Source: Nemophila menziesii | Taxonomy: Eukaryota > Streptophyta > Magnoliopsida > Boraginales > Hydrophyllaceae | Direction of reading: 5' to 3' | Assembly (NCBI GenBank): GCA_029959085.1 | Contig: JARWIR010000036.1 | Span: 310,001 to 374,000 of the forward strand | DNA length: 64,000 bases | Shown here: positions 57,650-64,000 of the stretch, one piece after another | How the letters are laid out: the number at the start of each line of letters is the position of its first letter | Position numbering within the stretch: position 1 is the first letter of the stretch | Notes under the pieces: model-generated | The model's database searches: none | What the model saw: only the letters and a program-made list of their open reading frames with translations | What the model was told of the DNA's origin: nothing | Translations under genes and position numbers: made by a program

Positions 57650-59600
57650 TTATTAAGGAAAGTAGAAAATTGTTTGGACTTGACACCATACAAATATTGT
57701 AGTCGTGACACATGTCAAGCAAATAAATAATATCTTCAACTTGACACCAAGTAGTTTATATGATCTTGCAATATTGACATCAACACATTTCCGGACATTT
57801 ATCGAGGAACGTCTTGATCTTGAAGTTTCATAATTGTTACGCATCAGTAACAACAATTAGTCAATGTATGTTTAATTTAATGTATTATTAGTGTGAAGAT
57901 TATTAAAAGGCACATGTAACATAATTGTTAATCATACAAGTCTTATATATATATATATGTGGGTTTACCAATTTTTTATCATTACATCAATACTATCGTG
58001 GGGCGAACAAATGTTAGGAAAGAAAAAGAATTGGAAGTTTTTAGTTATTTCTCTTTCTTATTGTTGACAGAAACATTAAATTGGAGATATGAGGAAATTA
58101 TAAAATTCAATTTGTTTAGGGTCTTATATACACCATATCTAAATGTTATATTTATAGTTCTTCTCATACATCCTCCATGGAATCTATCATAAGGTTATAA
58201 AATATTTATCGTTTTTTTTCAAGAGAGGTGGAATCAAATAAAAACATTTATTATCTCTAGTATTGTACAAAATATTTTAGTTACATTTAGTCTTCTTTTT
58301 TAGTATCATGTTATCATTATTTATTTTTTTGTTACCATTAATTTATGTGTTAGCATTGCACCATTAATAAATTTTACATATTTTACAGACTAAATACGAA
58401 ATTCAGGGTTTTTGTTATATATTGAAATTTTTTCATAATTGTTTGTATTATGTTATAGATGAGTCAAATGACTTGGTTACACTATATTTAAAGGTAAAAA
58501 TCATCTTTTTTTATTAAGTTTCATAATTGTAGTTTTTTCAAATAACATAGTTTGGACAAAGTAGATACAACTACCCACTCACATAAAGTAGTCATTATGT
58601 TCTTGCAATCTTGACACCAACAAAGATGGTTTTTAAATATTTATCCAGGAACATCTTGATGATGAAGTTCTATAATTATTACACACCATTTACAAAAATT
58701 AATTAATGTAAGTTTAATTTAATGTATTTTTAGTGTGAAGTTTATTAAGATGCACATACAACATAATTGTTAATCGTCCAAGTCTTATATATATGGGTAT
58801 GCCACTTATATATTTACATTGGGAGAATGAATGTTAGGAAATAAAATGGATGTTAAGGTTTTAGTTATTTCACTTTCTTATAGGTAATACGGATAGAAAT
58901 TGGAGATTTGAAAGAAATTATATATACCAATTTAGACAGGGTTTTATCTACACCATATTTAAATGTAAAATTCATATTTCTTCTTTAACATAATCTATTT
59001 ATTATAGCAAATGGTTATAAAATATATATTGGTTTTTTTCTTTGGCAAGAGGGGTAAAATCAAATAAACACATTTATTATTTCTAGTTTTATGAAAAATA
59101 TCTTAATTACATTTAGTTTTTTTATGATAATTTTACCATTAATAACTTTTTGTTGCCATTAATTTTTGTGTTAGCTTTGCATCATTAATCAATTTTACAT
59201 ATTTTACATACTAAATTTGAAATTCAGGGTTTCTTTATATAATGAAGTTTTTTAGGCAAAATAAATTGTTTGAATTATGTTATAAATGAGTCAAATGACC
59301 TCTTTACACTATATATAACGGTAAAAATGATCAACTTTTTACAAATCATTACCAACATTTAATTAATATTTATGTATTTAATTTTTAAATTAATTTAATT
59401 TTAGAGTAAAATATATGTAAAGGGAAACATAATTGTTAACTACATTGCTATATTTTGATCATATATATTTGAGTTTTCAATTTTTTTATCTTTACGTTAA
59501 TACTACTATAGATAATGAATGTTTGTAAAGAAATTTGTTAAATTTGAAATCACAATGCAATGTTCTGATTTCTTCTCAAGTTGGAACTTTGGAAGGTAAA
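57650..59600. repeat. Three diverged tandem copies of a non-coding unit of about 0.9 kb
   Basis: Unit 1 (about 57,650-58,500), unit 2 (about 58,590-59,330) and a partial unit 3 (about 59,335-59,600) share an ordered set of motifs. These are CTTGACACCAA, CATAATTGTTAATC, CTTATATATATA, GAATGTTAGGAAA, ACACCATATTTAAATG, AAATTCAGGGTTT and ATGAGTCAAATGACC. Similarity is moderate with many indels, so the duplication is old. The 77-codon ORF in unit 1 (57,959-58,192) is not kept in unit 2. Confidence 0.75.
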
Positions 59601-61084
59601 TTGAGTTCAAATACTTCGGAATGGGTAGACAAAATATGTATGAAGGCAAATATTTTATTTTAAGTTAGGGAAACTATTTCCTCAACAACTTCATTGATGC
59701 ACCAACTATAAAGGAAAACTATAACATGTTAGCAAAAAAATATCTATAACTTAGAAATTATATGAATTATGGGAACTTGATAGACTTGTATGGATTCTCG
59801 TAGTAATACTTTGTTAAACAAAAATTGATCTAGTTAAGATAAATTTTTGAACGTTTAAACTTATATATAACATGCAACTATAATCCTTTTATCATATTTA
59901 TTAGGTTTTCTATTTAATTTCATATTTAATTTATTTGATTTCTGAATTTTTTATTCTATGTGATTGTAATAATTTTTTATTTACTAAATGCAACATAAAT
60001 AACCATGAGGTGGTTATTAATTACTCAATTTTAGTCTTTTGATCACCAATACTATGACTTTTATTATTTTATATTTCAAACACTAGCAAATCATGTAATT
60101 TTTTGTTATCGTATTTAAGAAAAATATCGTTGATTAATTTAAGTTTAATAATTAAAGAGAAATAATGAGACTTTTTGCACATATTGAGGGATTTAAAAGG
60201 TATGATGAATGTTCACGCTAAGTTGACTAGGCTATTATGTTTATATCTAAGACATGCCTCACATATGCTTGCTTTTGCTTTATGAACAACCACTCACACA
60301 CAAAGATTCTTTTGTCAGTTTGTATTTTGATTGCTCGGTTTACATGATTTGTGTGGGGATCAAACAAGATAAATTGATGGTACGAAGATTGAGCTTTACA
60401 TGGGATATTTGAGTCAAGCCGAGAATATGATAGTGAAATTCCTCATCGAGTGAAGACGGTTCATAGTGTGGGATACATGACCACTTGGGCCAGATGTCAT
60501 ATGAAAGGTAATACCATTAAAGTGTTGTATGAACTCAAAACCCATAGAGCCAAGCCTCTCATCCCTACCACTCCATGTATTAATGGTTATCAAAATAATT
60601 TATAAAAAATTCCATCAATATTTGGAACAGTCAATTCGATAATATCAACTTTTAAGAGATATCTACTAAACAGTTCTTTAGGTATATTCATATGTATATA
60701 TTTTAGTTATTTTCCAATTTTTTATTGTGGTAAATGCTACTATATTAGTAACAATTCAGGAGATTTAAGTATTTAACATGTGAATACATTTTTAAATTTA
60801 ATATTTGAAATTTTTATTTAGATGTATGCTCGAAAATTGAGATTTCAAAATTATAATTGCTCCATATTTTTCATTATTAAAAATAATATATCTTACTACT
60901 ATAGTGGAGTCTGTCTTTTACATTTCAAGAACTTATATTTTGTGTGAAAATTACAAAATTGACCGAGAGAACTAGCGATATGCATACATGACTAATAAAA
61001 TAAACAATAATTATATATTACACAAGGAAAAGAGTAGCAATGCATAACACTAGAGGGATTAGAATAAACATGTTTTACATGGGA
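59601..61084. other. AT-rich DNA, no recognisable gene
   Basis: A stretch of more balanced composition at about 60,190-60,600 could be an old retroelement or gene piece, but I could not match it to any family. I see nothing else. Confidence 0.4.
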
Positions 61085-61257
61085 AGGAAAATCCTTCCAT
61101 CCAATATTGGATGATCCTACACCAATAATATTAATACACATACCCCATGTTTTAAACTTGCAAAATTAACTAACATATTAATCTAGTGACATGTGTTTTG
61201 TTAAAATAATCCATGGTTATGATATGAATATTGGACCATCCAATGGAAGTCTTACCC
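61085..61257. mobile_element. MITE-like unit 2
   Basis: It matches 57,194-57,373 across most of its length. It lacks about nine bases of the right-hand repeat (ATTGGATGT) that unit 1 has. Confidence 0.55.
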
Positions 61258-61293
61258 ACATGGGAAATCTATATTATATTACAAGCTTTTTTT

Positions 61294-61359
61294 ATAAGTG
61301 GTGGTCAGGATCGATTCTGGCCAAATATAAGTGGTGGCCAGGATCATTTTTGGCCACAC
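61294..61359 (+). repeat. Two 33-bp tandem units with TGGCCA palindromes
   Basis: ATAAGTGGTGGTCAGGATC (61,294) and ATAAGTGGTGGCCAGGATC (61,327) start the two units, each ending in TGGCCA. Confidence 0.85.
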
Positions 61360-61642
61360 TTATTAATTTTTTATTCTAATACAAAACACGAATAAGAAAA
61401 GAAAAACAAAAGAAAAACTAAAAAAAAAACCTCACCCGTCAACCCTTATTCAGTCTCTCAATCACGGCCGCTCGAATACCTTTCTCCATCACCGCCACTC
61501 TCTAACTCCTCCTCTTAGTGCCGATCGAACTACCATTTTCCACCAACAAGCCGCACTCCACCACCAAGCCGCTCTCCTGCACCTAATCAAACCTCTCCAC
61601 CATCTTCACACTCCTAACTCATTCGCTGATCGAACCTTTGAG

Positions 61643-61790
61643 TTGGTGACCATTCTCCACAATCACTTGGCTTCGCGAAATTACCCCCTCCGCCGCTTGG
61701 TGGCCATTCTCTACAATCACCTGGCTTCGCGAACCCACCCCGCCGCCGCTTGGTGACCGTTCTCTACAATCACCTGGCTTCTCTAAGAAA
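61643..61790 (+). repeat. 53-54 bp minisatellite, three units
   Basis: Units start at 61,643, 61,697 and 61,750 with TTGGTGACC / TTGGTGGCC and contain CACAATCAC or TACAATCAC, TGGCTTC and CGCCGCCGCTT. They lie in a G+C-richer stretch (61,430-61,800) that resembles a plant 5' leader or first exon. Confidence 0.85.
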
Positions 61791-61958
61791 TTAATTTTAT
61801 ACGAATTTGGGGGTCATGTGTATTCATGATTTGTTGTAACAGTTGGATTCAACAATTTGGTTTGATACTGCATCTTCATGGTACCAATAGAATAATCTTC
61901 ATTTCAGCTACTTAAACATGATGTCTTTTTTTAATAATATTAAAAATATTAATTTGCA

Positions 61959-62052
61959 GATAAAGGTAAGAAGGAGGCTATGACTTGGGCCACCCGTTTC
62001 AAAGTTGCTGCAGGTTCAGCGCGTGGGATTGCTTATCTACATACAGATTGTA
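61959..62052 (+). pseudogene. Receptor-like kinase exon fragment
   Basis: After a TTGCAG acceptor the frame reads [23 protein letters not shown] then T-D-C. This matches the segment before the catalytic loop in plant receptor-like kinases (commonly W-x-x-R-x-x-I-A-x-G-x-A-x-G-L-x-Y-L-H-x-x-C). Only about 30 residues are present. No glycine loop, HRD or DFG motif lies nearby, and the next exon-like piece is unrelated. I read it as a captured or decayed fragment, not a functional kinase. Confidence 0.7.
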
Positions 62053-62154
62053 ATCTTCTTCTCCATTTCCTTAAAGCTTATATGTTTTGTATTTTTCTAT
62101 GATTTTCACTAAAATATGATTTTCGAATCTACAATTTATTACTTTTTTTAGGTT

Positions 62155-62885
62155 CAAGCAATTATCAGAAAACACGATGAAACAATTCTTGATTTTGAAA
62201 AGGTAGGTAATAATAGAACCATTAATTGAGTTTTAACATACCATCGCATGACAATAGCTGACTCTTGATATTTTAATATGTGAAGATGAAATTGGATGAA
62301 TCATGGACTGGAGTGCAATTTTTACAATCGTTGGGATTCAGTTGAGGAATTTTGAATTCCTAAGGTTTACTTTAATGATCTGATTCTAATATGCCAACTG
62401 TTTGTTATTTTGTTTCATCCACTTTGTAAACTAAGTCTTCACAGTGCATTAGGTGGTGAAAGCTATTCCAAGCTTGATTTATCTGAGTGGTGCAATGAGC
62501 TTTGTGTTATGGAATCAGAGGTAAGGACTTTAATTTACTAGAAGAGGTCGTATTGCATAACCTTATGTGTATTTTAGGTGAATGTGAATATTATGGAGTT
62601 CGATAGATTTGGATGAAGAAAAGTGGTCGTTGAGTCATCAAGTGCAGATATACAAAGCTCTAATTGCATTGATCTCAAATGTTATCCAAGCTATGGTGTG
62701 TCATAGAAATTGAGTTTTTAACTATAAATTTCAGCTAAATATTTTCACATTCATGTGCAGTTTCAAGAAGAATCATCAATGTGTGACTCACTAGGCAAAT
62801 CTGCTTTGCTAATCGAGGAGTCTGAGATGCCTTCTAAGAGCTTCTTTACTAAAATATCTCAAGAACTGAGGAAAGGTTTGTAATT
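62155..62885 (+). other. Series of unidentified exon-like pieces
   Basis: Short open pieces lie between plausible splice sites. Examples are VQAIIRKHDETILDFEK (near 62,155), SYSKLDLSEWCNELCVMES (near 62,465), EEKWSLSHQVQIYKALIAL (near 62,615) and CDSLGKSALLIEESEMPSK (near 62,785). They read like one cellular protein rather than a transposon protein, but I do not recognise the family. No start codon or complete frame can be assigned. Confidence 0.4.
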
Positions 62886-63064
62886 GAATCTTTTAAACTT
62901 TGATATGATCAGGGATAACAATGATCCCAATCGTTTCATTTAAGCTTAAGTTGAATACTGCTTTTGTAATCGAAACTGCTGATTGTTAATTTAATTGATT
63001 CGTTTATTTTAAACTTAAGTTGCATTTCGTTTAAGCTTATGGTTTAATCCAATTTCTATCGAAT

Positions 63065-63188
63065 TTCAAATTGATTTGATTAACAATTCAAATTGTTACG
63101 TATTATAGGTGGGAAGATTAGTGGGTCAATTTGCATATAAGATGCATATGATTCAAATTGATTTGATTAACCATTCAAATTGTTACAG
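63065..63188 (+). repeat. Tandem duplication of about 87 bp at the intron-exon border of the DAHP synthase fragment
   Basis: TCAAATTGATTTGATTAAC and the following CATTCAAATTGTTAC-like sequence occur at 63,065-63,099 and again at 63,151-63,186. Each is followed by a version of the exon start. The first has VGRLVGQFA and then breaks. The second carries GQFAKPRSD into the long exon. Confidence 0.8.
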
Positions 63189-63462
63189 GTGAGAAGAAAG
63201 GTCAATTTGCAAAACCAAGATCAGATGCATATGAAGTGAAAAATAGAGTAAAGCTTCCAAGTTATAATGGAAATAACATTAATGGCGATACGTTCGATGA
63301 GAAATCACAAATCCCTGATCCAGAAAGAATGATTAGAGTTAATTGTCAAGCTGCAACTACTTTAAATCATCTTAGGTTCTTCGCTACAGGAGGTTATGCA
63401 GCTATGGTAAGAGTCACACAATGGACTCTCGATTTTGCTGAACATAGCAAGCAAAATGACAG
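63189..63462 (+). pseudogene. 3-deoxy-D-arabino-heptulosonate 7-phosphate synthase (class II) exon fragment
   Basis: The exon encodes about 91 residues with the plant class II DAHP synthase hallmarks GQFAKPRSD, a V-K-L-P-S-Y block, [17 protein letters not shown] and FATGGYAAM, then [12 protein letters not shown] and a GT donor at 63,463. The enzyme condenses phosphoenolpyruvate and erythrose 4-phosphate as the first step of the shikimate pathway in plastids, normally with about 500 residues and several exons. Here the neighbouring exons are absent. Upstream lie unrelated pieces, and downstream to 63,650 nothing resembles the expected next segment. Several usually conserved positions have changed (Val-Asn-Cys-Gln after R-M-I-R; His-Leu-Arg-Phe before the FATGGYAAM block). 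It is most likely a captured fragment or pseudogene. Confidence 0.85.
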
Positions 63463-64000
63463 GTGAATTAATGAAATTAATAAAAAATCATATTAAATCC
63501 TATATTTTTTTCTAATTAAAGCTTAAATTATTTTGCTTAGGTTTGCAGTAAATTTTATTATTTGAATTTTTTAGATAATCAAGCATAGGAAAACAAGATG
63601 AAAAGGGGAGCAAGTTTCATGAGAAGAATGTTACAGGTATATATAAAATATAATTTGTTTTACATTTCAGTTTCAAAATGGTTCGAATTTGGTAAATTTA
63701 ATTTTTTATTGATTTGATTAAAACAAATTGTCGACTATAGGGATTGATAGTGCAATATTTGGCTTGAATTGGGGCCTATGGTAAATTTTTTAATTCTTCA
63801 GTCGAGATGTTTAAAAGGAGCTTGATATGGGTCTGAGGTGCAATTTTTTATATGTAATAGGGAGTTATAATGCAATTTCACGATAAATTAGGAACTTGTA
63901 GTGCAATCTTGCTAAAATATATAGTGACAGACAGTGAATTTTTTTGTTGTTTAATAAAGGGGTTTTAAGTGCAATTTTTGCTTAATATAAGAGTTTAAAG
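63463..64000. other. AT-rich DNA after the DAHP synthase fragment, with a diffuse repeat motif
   Basis: One short exon-like piece lies at about 63,575-63,637 (before GTATAT) with no recognised family. From 63,740 to the window end the sequence consists of repeated units of the type GGGAGTTATAATGCAATTT and GGGGTTTTAAGTGCAATTTTT. They resemble those at 53,690-53,880 in the opposite orientation. Confidence 0.5.

Noticed and set aside
1..64000. CRISPR-like arrays, bacterial operons, riboswitches or integrons
   Set aside because: The introns, LTR elements, SINEs and base composition are those of a plant nuclear genome. The regular repeats seen are transposon-derived or minisatellites.

Overview
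The window is AT-rich plant nuclear DNA, almost certainly from a eudicot. The evidence is Ty3/gypsy elements of the Athila/Tat type primed by tRNA-Asp, a Mutator-like element with spliced plant-type introns, Ty1/copia and SINE relics, and a spliced fragment of a plant DAHP synthase gene at the far right. I see no intact cellular gene, no rRNA or tRNA gene and no CRISPR array. Almost every coding region is a decayed transposon gene.

Positions 1 to about 50,800 are a rearranged tandem array. One segment (anonymous AT-rich DNA ending in a Mutator-like element, MULE) occurs three times, with the MULE start codon near 1,684, 27,350 and 49,394. Between these copies lie nested Athila-type retroelements: an antisense pol relic (2,013-4,856 and 33,471-33,980), a small gag-deleted element with LTR type A at its left and type B at its right end (4,857-9,925, with partial copies at 17,152-20,263, 33,981-35,972 and 40,594-42,806), a second non-autonomous antisense element with LTR type C (10,289-17,151 and 35,978-40,598), an antisense gag relic with a type-B LTR (30,261-33,466), and a fourth non-autonomous element D (50,810 to about 52,800) that keeps a long ORF.

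The order of events can be partly read from the sequence. The A/B element inserted into older DNA, probably making the 5-bp repeat GTAAC. Element C inserted inside one copy of it with the 5-bp repeat GTGAG. The unoccupied site survives at 6,822-6,826, the left end of C survives at 35,978 and the right end at 17,151. Further duplication and end joining at short microhomologies (AAATTA at 10,289; AACCC at 40,594) then scrambled the copies. Each MULE copy is cut at a different place (2,012; about 30,260; 50,809) and joined to antisense Athila-like sequence.

Positions 52,800-64,000 lie outside the array. They hold AT-rich DNA with diverged local duplications (57.6-59.6 kb), a MITE-like pair (57.2 and 61.1 kb), minisatellites, and, from 61.9 kb, pieces resembling a receptor-like kinase exon, unidentified exon-like pieces and a DAHP synthase exon. 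That mixture looks like captured gene fragments, not one working gene. The main interest of the window is its record of retroelement nesting and array recombination. I found no convincing new enzyme or defence system.
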